Assembly: GCF_900188205.1 (NCBI RefSeq)
Contig: NZ_FZOH01000010.1
Coordinates: 85,481-149,480 of the forward strand
Reading direction: 5' to 3'
Origin: Geodermatophilus saharensis
Lineage (GTDB): Bacteria; Actinomycetota; Actinomycetes; Mycobacteriales; Geodermatophilaceae
Length of the DNA: 64,000 nucleotides
Shown here piece after piece: positions 29,363 to 41,104 of this stretch (positions are counted from its first letter, which is position 1; each line of letters begins with the position of its first letter). The notes beneath the pieces were generated by a model. That model saw only the letters and a list, made by a program, of their open reading frames with translations, made no database searches and was not told the origin of the DNA. The position numbers were made by a program, and so were the translations under genes.

Positions 29363-30883
29363 GTGCGTACGAACCGGTTCCTGCCCCTCGCCGCGGCCGC
29401 GGCCCTGGTCCTCTCCGCCTGCGGGGGAGGGGAGAGCGTCGACACCGGCGGGGGCGGCGGTGGGGAGAACGTGCTGGTGGCAGCGGTCAGCGCCCAGCCC
29501 GACCAGTTCGACCCGCACGCCACCAACGCCTACGCGAGCTTCCAGGTGCTGGAGAACGTCTACGACACCCTCGTGGTCCCGGACCCCGAGGACCTCACCA
29601 TGCAGCCGAGCCTGGCCGAGTCGTGGACCACCAGCCCCGACGGGCTGAGCTGGACGTTCACCCTCCGCGACGGCGTCACGTTCCACGACGGTAGCGAGTT
29701 CGACTCCGCCGACGTCGTCTACAGCTACCGGCGGATCATCGACGAGGAGCTGGCCAACGCCTACCGCTTCGCCACCGTCGCCGACGTCACCGCACCCGAC
29801 CCGCGGACCGTGGTCCTCACCCTCACCCGGCCCACGCCCAACCTGCTGGAGCTCATCGGCTCGTTCAAGGGCATGGCGATCCTCCCGGAGAACGCCGCCG
29901 AGGACCTCGACCTGCAGACCGAGGCCAACGGCACCGGCCCCTTCGAGCTGGAGAGCTCCGACGCCAACGCCACCGTGCTCACCGCCTTCGACGACCACTG
30001 GGGCGGCGCGCCCACCGTCGACGGCGTCGAGTTCCGCTACATCACCGAGCCCAGCGCGGCGCTCACCGCGCTGAGCAACGGCGAGGTGCAGTGGACCGAC
30101 AACGTGCCCCCGCAGAACATCGAGTCCCTGCAGGACGACGACGCCGTCGAGATCGGCTCGGTGACCAGCGTCGAGTACTACTACCTGTCGATGAACTACC
30201 GGGTCCCGCCGTTCGACAACCGGGACGTGCGCCGGGCGATCGCGACCGCCGTCGACCGCGAGGAGGTCACCCAGGCCGCCCGGTTCGGTGCCGCGCAGCC
30301 CAACGAGACCGCCATCCCCCAGGGCAGCCCCTGGTACCTGGACTACGCGCCCTTCACGCCGGACCAGGAGGCGGCCCGGCAGCTGCTCGCGCAGGCCGGC
30401 GTGCAGACGCCGCTGACGATGGGCCTGATGGTCACCGACGAGATCCCCGAGACGGTGGCCGCCGCCCAGGTGATCGCCAGCCAGCTGCAGCCCATCGGCG
30501 TGGAGGTGGAGATCCAGGAGGAGGACCTGGCCACCTGGCTCGACCGCCAGTCGCAGGGGGACTTCGACGCCTTCCTGCTCAGCTGGATCGGCAACATCGA
30601 CCCGGCGGACTTCTACGAGAACCAGCACCTGTCCACCGGCGGCAGCAACTACCAGGGCTACACCAACCCGCAGGTCGACACCCTGCTGACCCAGGCGGCC
30701 ACCGAGCCGGACCAGGCGGTCCGCAAGGACCTCTACGACCAGGCCGCGCGGATCATCGTGGACGACGTCAGCTACCTGTACCTCTACAACCCCGACGAGG
30801 TGCAGGCCTGGGCGGCCGGGCTGACCGGCTACCAGGTCCGGGCCGACGCGGCGATCAACTTCGAGACGGTGGAGCTGCCCTGA
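29363..30883 (+). CDS. Peptide/nickel-type ABC solute-binding lipoprotein
   Basis: A 506-residue family 5 solute-binding protein. The signal peptide ends at LVLSAC, a lipobox, so the protein is held on the outer face of the membrane. A Gly-rich linker precedes the core, which carries the family's PSLAESWTTSPDGLSWTFTLRDGVTFHDG and later the FENRDVRRAIA-like stretch FDNRDVRRAIATAVDR. Ligands of the family include oligopeptides, nickel chelates and glycosides. It is the first gene of five overlapping genes that encode a complete Dpp/Opp-type importer. Confidence 0.9.
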   Translation: MRTNRFLPLAAAAALVLSACGGGESVDTGGGGGGENVLVAAVSAQPDQFDPHATNAYASFQVLENVYDTLVVPDPEDLTMQPSLAESWTTSPDGLSWTFTLRDGVTFHDGSEFDSADVVYSYRRIIDEELANAYRFATVADVTAPDPRTVVLTLTRPTPNLLELIGSFKGMAILPENAAEDLDLQTEANGTGPFELESSDANATVLTAFDDHWGGAPTVDGVEFRYITEPSAALTALSNGEVQWTDNVPPQNIESLQDDDAVEIGSVTSVEYYYLSMNYRVPPFDNRDVRRAIATAVDREEVTQAARFGAAQPNETAIPQGSPWYLDYAPFTPDQEAARQLLAQAGVQTPLTMGLMVTDEIPETVAAAQVIASQLQPIGVEVEIQEEDLATWLDRQSQGDFDAFLLSWIGNIDPADFYENQHLSTGGSNYQGYTNPQVDTLLTQAATEPDQAVRKDLYDQAARIIVDDVSYLYLYNPDEVQAWAAGLTGYQVRADAAINFETVELP

Positions 30884-31824
30884 CCGGGTACCTGCTCCGG
30901 CGCGCCGGCCAGGCCCTGGTGGTCCTGGCCGGCGTCAGCGTCCTGGTCTTCTCCCTCATCCACCTGGTGCGCGGCGACCCCATCCGGCTGGCGCTGGGCA
31001 CCCGGTACTCCCAGGAGACCTACGACGCCCTGCGGGAGCGCAGCGGCCTGGACCTCCCCCTCGTCGAGCAGTACCTCACCTGGGCCGGCCGGGCGGTGAC
31101 CGGCGACCTGGGGGTGAGCTTCCGCAGCGGGGAGACGGTGACGGCGCTGATCGCCGAGCGGCTGCCCGCGACGCTGACCCTGGCCGTCGCCGCGCTGCTG
31201 GTGGCGCTGGTCATCGCGCTGCCGCTGGGGCTGCTCTCGGCGCTGCACCCGCGGTCGTTCGTCGACCGGCTGGCCACCGTCGTCAGCCAGTTCGGCATCT
31301 CGGTGCCGGACTTCTGGCTGTCGATCATGCTCATCCTGGTCTTCGCCGGGACGCTGGGCTGGCTGCCCTCGGGCGGCTACGTCTCGCTCACCGAGGACCC
31401 GCTGGGCTGGCTGCAGCGCCTGGTCCTCCCCGCGATCGCCACCGGGGTGGTCTCCGGCTCGGTGATCACCCGGTTCGTCCGGTCGAGCACGCTCGAGGCG
31501 CTGGGCGCCGACCACGTCCGCACCGCCCAGGCCAAGGGCGTGCCGACCCGCCAGGTGCTGACCTGGCACGTGCTGCGCAACGCGCTGCTCCCGCTGGTCA
31601 CCGTCACCGGCGTGCAGCTGGCATACCTGCTGTCCGGCGTCGTCGTCGTGGAGATCGTGTTCTCCTGGCCGGGCCTGGGTCAGCTGGCCTACCAGGCGGT
31701 CCGCGACCGCGACTTCCCGGTGCTGCAGGGCGCGGTGCTGCTGTTCGCCCTGGTGTTCCTGGTGATCAACCTGCTGGTGGACCTGCTCTACAGCCGGATC
31801 GACCCGAGGATCTCGCGCTCATGA
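30880..31824 (+). CDS. ABC transporter permease, DppB type
   Basis: A 314-residue inner-membrane permease with about six helices and the N-terminal TM typical of DppB (GYLLRRAGQALVVLAGVSVLVFSLIHLVRGDP). The EAA loop is LEALGADHVRTAQAKGVPTRQVL. The expected start position reads CTG: CTGA overlaps the TGA of the preceding gene exactly as ATGA or GTGA do at the next three junctions, and no ATG, GTG or TTG lies in frame nearby. A CTG start is rare, so this start is inferred from the conserved N terminus (TGYLLRR) and operon geometry. Confidence 0.85.
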   Translation: MTGYLLRRAGQALVVLAGVSVLVFSLIHLVRGDPIRLALGTRYSQETYDALRERSGLDLPLVEQYLTWAGRAVTGDLGVSFRSGETVTALIAERLPATLTLAVAALLVALVIALPLGLLSALHPRSFVDRLATVVSQFGISVPDFWLSIMLILVFAGTLGWLPSGGYVSLTEDPLGWLQRLVLPAIATGVVSGSVITRFVRSSTLEALGADHVRTAQAKGVPTRQVLTWHVLRNALLPLVTVTGVQLAYLLSGVVVVEIVFSWPGLGQLAYQAVRDRDFPVLQGAVLLFALVFLVINLLVDLLYSRIDPRISRS

Positions 31825-32759
31825 CCCAGCTGCCCACGCCGGGCGCCACCCCCGCACAGCCCCCGCCGTCCGAGCCGATCCCGGCGGCGGCCCCGCCCCG
31901 GCCGCGCTGGCGGGAGACCCTCGGCCTGCTCGCGCGCAACCCGACCGCCGCCGTCTCCGCCGTCGTGCTGGTGCTGATCGTGCTGGTCGCGGTCTTCGAC
32001 GAGACGCTGGCGCCCGACGGCCCCAACGACCAGGACCCGGGCCGGCAGCTGCAGCCGCCGAGCTGGGCGCACCCGTTCGGCACCGACGAGTTCGGCCGCG
32101 ACGTGTTCAGCCGGGTCGTCCTGGGCGCGGCGACGTCGCTGCGGGTGGGGTTCCTCTCCGTCGCGTTCGCCCTCGTCGTGGGCACCCTCATCGGGCTGCT
32201 GGCCGGCTTCTACGGCCGGTGGGTCGACGACACCCTGATGCGGCTGATGGACGTGCTGTTCGCCTTCCCCGCGGTGCTGCTGGCCATCGCCATCGTGGCC
32301 ATCCGCGGCGCCGGGCCGGCCAACGCGATCCTGGCCATCGGCATCGTCTACGTGCCGATCTTCGCCCGTGTCACCCGCGCCAGCGTGCTCGGCGTGCGCG
32401 AGGAGGTCTACGTGCGGGCCTCGCGGTCGGTGGGTGCCTCGGACTGGCGGCTGATCACCCGGCACGTGCTGCCCAACGCGGCCCCGCCGATCATCGTGCA
32501 GACCTCGATCAGCCTGGCCTTCGCCGTGCTGGCCGAGGCGGCGCTGTCCTTCCTCGGCCTGGGCCCGCGCCGGCCCAACCCGTCGTGGGGGCTGATGCTC
32601 GCCGACGGCCGCGGCTTCATCGAGCAGGCCTGGTGGTACACCGTCTTCCCCGGCCTGGCGATCGTCGTCACGGTGCTGTGCTTCAACCTGCTCGGTGACG
32701 GCCTGCGCGACGTCCTCGACCCGCGCCAGCGCACGCTGATGGCCGGGGGCGGCCGGTGA
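31821..32759 (+). CDS. ABC transporter permease, DppC type
   Basis: A 312-residue permease. A Pro-rich cytosolic N terminus (about 30 residues) is followed by about six membrane helices, the DppC-type segment [23 protein letters not shown], and the EAA loop [24 protein letters not shown] that contacts the ATPase. It pairs with the preceding permease to form the channel. ATG 31821 overlaps the upstream stop (ATGA), and its own stop overlaps the ATPase start (GTGA). Confidence 0.92.
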   Translation: MTQLPTPGATPAQPPPSEPIPAAAPPRPRWRETLGLLARNPTAAVSAVVLVLIVLVAVFDETLAPDGPNDQDPGRQLQPPSWAHPFGTDEFGRDVFSRVVLGAATSLRVGFLSVAFALVVGTLIGLLAGFYGRWVDDTLMRLMDVLFAFPAVLLAIAIVAIRGAGPANAILAIGIVYVPIFARVTRASVLGVREEVYVRASRSVGASDWRLITRHVLPNAAPPIIVQTSISLAFAVLAEAALSFLGLGPRRPNPSWGLMLADGRGFIEQAWWYTVFPGLAIVVTVLCFNLLGDGLRDVLDPRQRTLMAGGGR

Positions 32760-33840
32760 CGTCGCTGTCGAAGGCGCCGCAGCCCGCGGCCGGGCCCGTG
32801 CTGGAGGTCGAGGACCTGCGGGTGCGGCTGCGCACCCCGCGGGGGACGGCGCACGTGGTCAACGGGCTGGGGTACTCCGTCGGCCCGGGCGAGACCGTCG
32901 CCGTCGTGGGCGAGTCCGGCAGCGGCAAGAGCGTCTCGGTGCTGGCGCTGCTGGGCCTGCTCCCCCCGCGGACGGCGACGGTGAGCGGCCGCGCGCTGCT
33001 GCACGGCGAGGACCTGCTGACCATGTCCCCCGAGCGGCTGCGGCAGGTCCGCGGCCCCGGCGTCGGCATGGTGTTCCAGGACCCGATGACCTCGCTCAAC
33101 CCGGTGCTCAGCGTCGGCCGGCAGCTCACCGAGGGGCTGCGGGCGCACGGTCACGTGTCCAAGGCCGCGGCGCGGGCGCGCGCGGTGGAGCTGCTCGGCG
33201 AGGTGGGCCTGCCCGATCCCGGCCGGGCGGTGGACCGCTTCCCGCACGAGCTCTCCGGCGGCATGCGGCAGCGGGTGGTCATCGCGATCGCGCTGGCCAA
33301 CTCCCCGTCGCTGCTGATCGCCGACGAGGCCACCACCGCCCTCGACGTCACCGTGCAGGCGCAGATCCTCGACCTGGTCGAGCGGCTGCAGACCGAGCAC
33401 GGCACCGGCGTCGTCTGGATCACCCACGACCTCGGCGTCGTCGCCGGCATCGCCGACCGGGTGCTGGTCATGTACGGGGGGCGCTGCGTGGAGGACGGCA
33501 CGGTCGACGACGTCCTCGAGCGGCCGGCGCACCCCTACACCCGCGGCCTGCTCGGCGCGCTGCCCGACCTCGCCGCCGACGACGGCGGCGACCTGGCCAC
33601 CATCGCCGGCACCCCGCCGCCCCCGACGGACCTGCCGGCCGGGTGCGTGTTCTGGCCGCGCTGCCCGGTGCGCGGCGACGCCCGGTGCGAGACCGAGCAG
33701 CCGCCCCTCGCCCCGGTGAAGGGGAGCCATTATCGCGACAAAGGCACTTCCGGGGTGCCGGGGGAGGGCCAATATCGCGACGAAGGCACTTCAGGGGTGC
33801 CGCACCGGGCGGCGACGTGGTGCGCGGAGGGGAGCGGATC

Positions 33841-33844
<4 letters not shown>
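32756..33844 (+). CDS. ABC transporter ATPase, DppD type, with repeat-derived C terminus
   Basis: A 362-residue ATPase that powers the importer. Walker A is GESGSGKS, the Q-loop [11 protein letters not shown], the ABC signature LSGGMRQR, Walker [13 protein letters not shown], and the switch His is in WITHDLGVV. The oligopeptide-type C-terminal Cys region ([19 protein letters not shown]) is present. After it come two copies of an in-frame 14-residue unit, [11 protein letters not shown] and [11 protein letters not shown], encoded by a 42-base repeat that belongs to an intergenic palindrome family seen elsewhere in this window. The last roughly 45 residues are probably acquired and may not matter for transport. 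Confidence 0.9.
33727..33803. repeat. R2-family repeat, two units of 42 bp, inside a coding region
   Basis: Two units, each beginning CCA(T/A)TATCGCGAC(A/G)AAGGCACTT and ending GGGGTGCC, lie in frame within the DppD-type ATPase gene. GCCATTATCGCGA at 33726-33738 is identical to 42954-42966 in an intergenic copy. Confidence 0.75.
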
Positions 33845-34908
<1,064 letters not shown>

Positions 34909-35005
34909 CCCGCGAGACGCGGCCGTCCGTTTGCCTGCGTGATCGTCCGGCTACCGCGCGCCGGGAGGCGGCGCAGGGCGTGCTGCGGGGGACGGGGATC
35001 GCGTG

Positions 35006-35758
35006 ATGGCGTCGAGCAGGACCGACCGGGGTGCCGTGGCCACCGGTCTCTACGGCAGCAGGATCGGGCCGAGGGTGGGGCGCACGGCGCTCACCGAGTT
35101 CGTCGGGACGGCGATCCTGGTGTTCGTCGGCACCAGCGTGGTGGTGGCCGGGCCCGCCACCGGCAGCAGCCTCTACGAGCTGCTGGGCGTGGTGCTCGCC
35201 TTCGGCCTGACCCTCACCGCGCTCGCCGCGGCCCTCGGCCACGTCTCGGGGTGCCACCTCAACCCCGCCGTCACCCTCGGCCTGGCGGTGACGGGACGCT
35301 TCCCGTGGCGGGCGGCCGGCGCCTACGTCGCCGCGCAGCTCGCCGGTGGCCTCGCCGGCGCGGCGGCCACGTGGGCGGTCTACGGCGGAGCCGCCCGCAG
35401 CGAGGCGGTGCTCGGCGCCACGACGCCACAGGAGGGGGTCTCGTCGGGGCAGGCGTTCCTGGCCGAGGCGCTGGTGACCTTCGTCCTGGTGCTCGTCGTC
35501 GTCTCGGTCGCCACCGACGACCGCGCGGAGTCCTCGATCGCGCCGGTGGCCGTGGGCTTCGCGCTGGCCGCCGCGGTCTTCGCCGCCGGGCCGCTCACCG
35601 GCGGGGCGGTGAACCCGGCGCGCGCCTTCGGGCCGAACGTGCTGGCCGGGCAGCTGTCGTCGCTGTGGATCTACCTGCTGGCCCCCGTCGTCGGCGGCGT
35701 CCTCGCGGCCCTGGTCTACGACCGCCTGCTGTCCTCGGGCGCACCCCCGGAGGCCTGA
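35006..35758 (+). CDS. Aquaporin / MIP family channel
   Basis: A 250-residue six-helix channel. Both pore loops carry intact NPA boxes: GCHLNPAVTLG in loop B and GGAVNPARAFG in loop E, the latter followed by Arg of the selectivity filter (NPAR). A short charged N terminus precedes helix 1. The Arg and the flanking residues favour a water-type aquaporin over a glycerol facilitator, but this is not decisive. An in-frame GTG at 35003 directly precedes the ATG. A GGGGACGGGG tract serves as ribosome binding site. It is separate from the second MIP gene in the arsenic locus. Confidence 0.9.
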   Translation: MASSRTDRGAVATGLYGSRIGPRVGRTALTEFVGTAILVFVGTSVVVAGPATGSSLYELLGVVLAFGLTLTALAAALGHVSGCHLNPAVTLGLAVTGRFPWRAAGAYVAAQLAGGLAGAAATWAVYGGAARSEAVLGATTPQEGVSSGQAFLAEALVTFVLVLVVVSVATDDRAESSIAPVAVGFALAAAVFAAGPLTGGAVNPARAFGPNVLAGQLSSLWIYLLAPVVGGVLAALVYDRLLSSGAPPEA

Positions 35759-35796
35759 GCGCGCCGGGCGCCCCCGTCGTCGCTAGGGGACCCGGG

Positions 35797-37716
35797 TCAG
35801 CCCCGGCCGCTGCGGGTGGGACGGCGGCCCTGCCGGGAGCCCGAGCGAGGGCCGCGCCGGGTGTCCCGGCCGCCGGCGCGGGGGTGACCGTCGTGGGCCC
35901 GTCCGCGCGGTGCGCTGCACGGCCGGCAAGTGGAGAACCACGGCGCGATGGCGGTGCCGCACTCGACGCAGGCGCTGGACCGGCTGACCGCGATGGCGTC
36001 GGGCAGCAGCTCGCTGATCGCCTCGGCGCACTCCTCCTCGACCCAGGCGGCGTCGTCGCTGTCGAGGCCGGCCACGCCGGGGAACTGCCGCAGCAGCGTC
36101 TGGGCGTCCCGGGCGGCCGCGGCGGTCTGCTCGAAGTCCTCGACACCGCCGCCCACCGGGACGTCGGGCAGCACCAGCTCGGGGCGGACCGGCAGGCCGA
36201 CCGCGTGCCGCAGCGCCGCCCGGGCCAGCACCAGCCAGCGGGTGCGCCGCGGCGGGCTGTAGTCGATGGGCAGGTTCACCAGCCGCCAGACGGTGTGCAG
36301 GTCACCGGCCGCGCCGAGCGGGCCGCGCAGCAGCGGCAGCAGCGCCTGCACCCGCAGGACGAGGGGCCCGACGTCGTCGGGGGTCATGGCCTGGTCGCGG
36401 GTGGCCGCGCGGGCCCAGGCCTGCCAGCGCACCAGCGCCTCGGGCAGGTCGACGGCCTCGATCGCACCGAGGTCCTCGAGCTCGGGCCGCAGCCGCGGCC
36501 GGCGCTCGGGCAGGTCGCTGGCCCGGTCGCCGCGGGCGACCTCGGCGCCGACGGCCACCAGCGCCACGGAGGGCCGCAGCTTCGGCACGCCGGTCAGGAC
36601 ACCCACGGCGCCGTGCCCGGTCAGGCCGTAGCGGCCGGCCCGCCCGGCGATCTGCGCGGTCTCCCAGGTGCGCAGCGGCCGCAGCTCGACGCCGTCGAAC
36701 TTCGTCGTCTCGGCGAACAGCACGGTGGTGGCCGGGACGTTGATGCCGTGCCCGATGACGTCGGTGGTGACCAGGACGTCGAGCTCGCCGGTGACGAACC
36801 GGTCGATGACCTCCCGCCGGGTGGCCGGGGGCAGCGCGCCGTAGAGGACGCCCACCCGCCCCGGCCGGTGCCGGTCGAGCTCGGCGGCGACGGCGTAGAC
36901 GGTCTTGCGGGAGAAGGCGACGACGAGGGTCTGCGGGCGGACGCCGGTGGTGCGGACCGGTGCGCGCAGCACGTCGAGCCGGGACAGCCGCTGGTGGTGG
37001 ACGACCTCGACGTCGCCGGCGTCGTCGACGAGCGGCGCCAGCAGGGGGTGGGCCTCGGCCGCCGCGATCAGGTGCATCTCGCGGTACTCGCCGGTGAGCA
37101 GCAGCCGCGCCCAGTGGTGGCCGCGGTCGGGGTCGGCGACCCAGTGGGACTCGTCGAGGACGAGCAGCTCGCCGCGCACCGGTGCCTTCTCCACCGTGCA
37201 GCAGACGATCGGCGCGGAGGGGTCGATCTCCTCCTCGCCGGTGGACAGGCCGACGGTGCCCTCGGGCAGCAGCGCGGCGAGCTTGGCGTAGGCCTCGTGG
37301 GCGAGCTGGCGCAGCGGTGCGGCGTAGACGCCCGAGCCGGTGGCGGCCAGCGCCTGCAGCGACTCGTAGGTCTTGCCGGAGTTGGTGGGGCCGAGGTGGA
37401 ACACGACCCGCTGCGGCGGGGTGGTGCGGACGGGCAGTTCCGGCGCGGCGCCCTCCACCCACAGCTGCTGGGCGCGCCGCTCGGCGCGGGCGGCCTCGCG
37501 GTCGGCGTCCCGGGCGGCGGCACGGTCGGTGCGGCCGACGGCGTGGCCCGCGGCGGGACGCTCGGCGGCGGAGCGCCGCTCGCGGCGGCGGACGGTGGAC
37601 GGCGGGGGAGCGGTCTCGGGCAGGAGAGGTCCTCGGGTCGGTCGTGCGGGAGGGATGCGGCCGCCGCGATCGGCAGCGGGGCAACTCCGGGTCAACACCG
37701 ATCGGGCCGGTTCCAT
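35797..37716 (-). CDS. Suv3-like SF2 helicase with C-terminal zinc ribbon
   Basis: A 639-residue DExH helicase. A disordered basic N terminus (about 95 residues) leads into motif I GPTNSGKTYESLQAL, which is the Suv3 signature, then motif II LVLDESHWV, and in domain 2 VTTDVIGHGINVP and QIAGRAGRYG. The mitochondrial RNA helicase Suv3 has the same core; bacterial homologues occur in actinobacteria and alphaproteobacteria with little functional data. The C terminus has two CxxC pairs (CVECGTAIAPWFSTCRPC) and a basic tail, a likely zinc ribbon. ATG 37716 has GAGGGAGG upstream and lies 16 bases after the kinase stop, so the two genes share a transcript. Confidence 0.86.
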   Translation of the reverse strand: MEPARSVLTRSCPAADRGGRIPPARPTRGPLLPETAPPPSTVRRRERRSAAERPAAGHAVGRTDRAAARDADREAARAERRAQQLWVEGAAPELPVRTTPPQRVVFHLGPTNSGKTYESLQALAATGSGVYAAPLRQLAHEAYAKLAALLPEGTVGLSTGEEEIDPSAPIVCCTVEKAPVRGELLVLDESHWVADPDRGHHWARLLLTGEYREMHLIAAAEAHPLLAPLVDDAGDVEVVHHQRLSRLDVLRAPVRTTGVRPQTLVVAFSRKTVYAVAAELDRHRPGRVGVLYGALPPATRREVIDRFVTGELDVLVTTDVIGHGINVPATTVLFAETTKFDGVELRPLRTWETAQIAGRAGRYGLTGHGAVGVLTGVPKLRPSVALVAVGAEVARGDRASDLPERRPRLRPELEDLGAIEAVDLPEALVRWQAWARAATRDQAMTPDDVGPLVLRVQALLPLLRGPLGAAGDLHTVWRLVNLPIDYSPPRRTRWLVLARAALRHAVGLPVRPELVLPDVPVGGGVEDFEQTAAAARDAQTLLRQFPGVAGLDSDDAAWVEEECAEAISELLPDAIAVSRSSACVECGTAIAPWFSTCRPCSAPRGRAHDGHPRAGGRDTRRGPRSGSRQGRRPTRSGRG

Positions 37717-37732
37717 GCCCGGGCGGCCTCCC

Positions 37733-39250
<1,518 letters not shown>

Positions 39251-39447
39251 GGCCAGCCGCTCCGCTCTGGGTCGATCGCCGTCGGACGTCGCGCCGGCCG
39301 GCGGGAGGCCTCCCTCGGCACGGGGCAGCGGGCTGCGCCGGGGTGCGGCACGGTGCGGCCCGTCCGCGCGGGAGGGGGACGGGCCGGCGCCCGGGAATCT
39401 ACCCGCCGCACCGCGGCCGGACCGGCAGCGCCGGGCGCGTCGGCCCG

Positions 39448-39882
39448 TCAGCCGTGCCGCGGGGGCCGGTCCTGGGCGGCCGGCGGCACCAGCTCGGCGA
39501 GCAGGGCGCGGACCCGGGCGTCGAGGTCGTCGACGATGCGCCGCACGGTGTCGAGGTCCTGGTCCTTCGGGTCGTCGACCGGCCAGTCCTCGTACCGCGT
39601 GCCGGGCACGTAGGGGCAGGTCTCGCCGCACGACATGGTGACCACGACGTCGGCGGCCTCGACCAGGTCGTGCCGCAGCCTGGTCGGCGTGTGGTCGGTC
39701 ACCGGCAGGCCGCGCTCGGCGAGCACCCGGGCGACGACCGGGTTCACCTCGGTGCCCGGCTGCGAGCCGGCGCTGCGGACCTCGACGCGGTCGCCGCCGT
39801 GGTGGCGCAGCAGGGCGGCCGCGGCGACCGACCGGCCGGCGTTGTGGACGCAGCTGAACAGGACGGACGGCCTGGAGGTCAT
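39448..39882 (-). CDS. arsC: Arsenate reductase, thioredoxin/mycothiol-type
   Basis: A 144-residue low-molecular-weight phosphatase-fold reductase that converts arsenate to arsenite. The nucleophile loop is SCVHNAGRS (Cys11 to Arg17, CX5R). Two further Cys lie in MSCGETCPYVPGTRYEDWPVDDP, the region that forms the redox cascade in thioredoxin-linked ArsC. It is the last gene of the minus-strand ars operon; ATG 39882 overlaps the stop of the channel gene (ATGA). Confidence 0.9.
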   Translation of the reverse strand: MTSRPSVLFSCVHNAGRSVAAAALLRHHGGDRVEVRSAGSQPGTEVNPVVARVLAERGLPVTDHTPTRLRHDLVEAADVVVTMSCGETCPYVPGTRYEDWPVDDPKDQDLDTVRRIVDDLDARVRALLAELVPPAAQDRPPRHG

Positions 39883-40613
39883 GGAGTGCCTTCCGAGGAG
39901 GGGCGTCGGCGGTCGCCGCGGCCGGTGCCGGCGAGCTCCCCGGCGACCGCGGCGGCGTCCGGGTAGAGCAGGCGGACCGCGCCGACGGCGAGCGCGGCGC
40001 CGGCGAGCTGGGCGAGCACGAACCCGGGCACCGAGGACGGCGCGATGCCCGCGAACGTGTCCGACAGGGTGCGCGCGGCGGTGACCGCGGGGTTGGCGAA
40101 GGACGTGCTGCTCGTGGCCCAGTACATGGCGGTGATGACACCGGCGACGGCGTAGGCGACGTGCGACGCCCGGCCTGAGCGGACCACGCCGAAGACGACC
40201 AGCAGCAGGGCGAACGTCGCCACCACCTCGCCGAGCCACAGCCCGCCACCGGACCGGTCGCGCGTGCTGAGCTCGACCGCGGGTACGTCGAACATCACGT
40301 TGGCCAGCAGTGCCCCGGCCGCGCCGCCGGCGAGCTGGGCGGCGACCACCACCACCGCGTCGCGGGTGGTGATCGCGCCGAAGGCCCGCTCGGCGAGGGT
40401 GACCAGCGGGTTGAAGGCCGCCGACACCGGCCCGAGCGCCAGGACCAGCGCGACCAGGACGGCGCCGGTGGCCAGGCTGTTCTCCAGCAGCTGCAGGCCG
40501 GCGTCGCCGGGGGACAGCCGCTGCGCGGCGATGCCGGAGCCCACCACGGTGGCCACCAGCAGCATGGTGCCCAGCGCCTCGGCGAGCGCCGTGCGCGTCA
40601 GTGCCGGGCCCAT
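39879..40613 (-). CDS. aqpS: AqpS-like aquaglyceroporin of the arsenic operon
   Basis: A 244-residue MIP channel with six helices. The second pore box is canonical (FANPAVTAARTL), but the first reads FNPLVTLAERAFG, that is NPL in place of NPA. In Sinorhizobium meliloti an ars operon replaces the arsenite pump with AqpS, which lets arsenite made by ArsC flow out down its gradient. The order here, arsR-aqpS-arsC with no arsB or ACR3 gene, supports the same arrangement. ATG 40613 lies 5 bases after the stop of arsR. Confidence 0.83.
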   Translation of the reverse strand: MGPALTRTALAEALGTMLLVATVVGSGIAAQRLSPGDAGLQLLENSLATGAVLVALVLALGPVSAAFNPLVTLAERAFGAITTRDAVVVVAAQLAGGAAGALLANVMFDVPAVELSTRDRSGGGLWLGEVVATFALLLVVFGVVRSGRASHVAYAVAGVITAMYWATSSTSFANPAVTAARTLSDTFAGIAPSSVPGFVLAQLAGAALAVGAVRLLYPDAAAVAGELAGTGRGDRRRPSSEGTP

Positions 40614-40618
40614 CGCCG

Positions 40619-40972
40619 TCAGCGGGTGGCCAGGGCGGCGCGCAGGGCCTCCAGCGCGGCCGGGACGACGGCGTACCAGACGTTGCGGCCGCGCTTCTCG
40701 CTGGTGGCCAGCCCGCTCTCCACCAGGATCCGCAGGTGGTGGCTCACCGTGCCCTGGCTGCGGCCGACCGGGTCGGTCAGGTCGCACACGCAGATCGCGC
40801 CGCCCTCCGCGGTGGCCAGCAGCGACACCAGCCGCAGCCGGACCGGGTCGGCCAGCGCGGCGAACTGCCGGGCGAGGGTCTCCGCGCCGGGCTCGGAGAG
40901 CACCTCGACCGACAGCGGCGCGCAGCAGGCCACGTCGGGCGCGTCGAGGACGGGCAGCTCGCGAGCGGTCAT
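40619..40972 (-). CDS. arsR: ArsR-family arsenite-responsive repressor
   Basis: A 117-residue winged-helix repressor. The recognition helix region is VGRSQGTVSHHLRILVESGL, and the wing is RGRNVWYAVVP. Cys16 and Cys17 near the N terminus and Cys61/Cys63 in ICVCDL resemble the site of Corynebacterium ArsR1, where two adjacent N-terminal Cys of one subunit and one Cys of the other bind As(III). Binding should release it from the operator between arsR and the divergent gene at 41105. Confidence 0.9.
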   Translation of the reverse strand: MTARELPVLDAPDVACCAPLSVEVLSEPGAETLARQFAALADPVRLRLVSLLATAEGGAICVCDLTDPVGRSQGTVSHHLRILVESGLATSEKRGRNVWYAVVPAALEALRAALATR

Positions 40973-41023
40973 CGGGTCGGTCTCCTCCGTCGTCGCGGCC
41001 CGTTGCCACGGACCCATTGACAG

Positions 41024-41068
41024 CCATCGATGGTAGCGGCACAGTGACGCATCGACAATCGTCGATGC
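41024..41068. promoter_or_regulatory. Divergent ars promoter/operator
   Basis: Two palindromes with related arms: CCATCGATGG (41024-41033) and GCATCGAC-AATC-GTCGATGC (41049-41068); both contain CATCGA. On the minus strand TTGTCG and TACCAT, about 17-18 bases apart, form an arsR promoter that overlaps both. These are the likely ArsR boxes controlling the ars operon and the ArsI-like gene together. Confidence 0.6.
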
Positions 41069-41104
41069 TTCCGGCGTCCGCGCCGCCACCCCAGGAGGTC
41101 AGCC

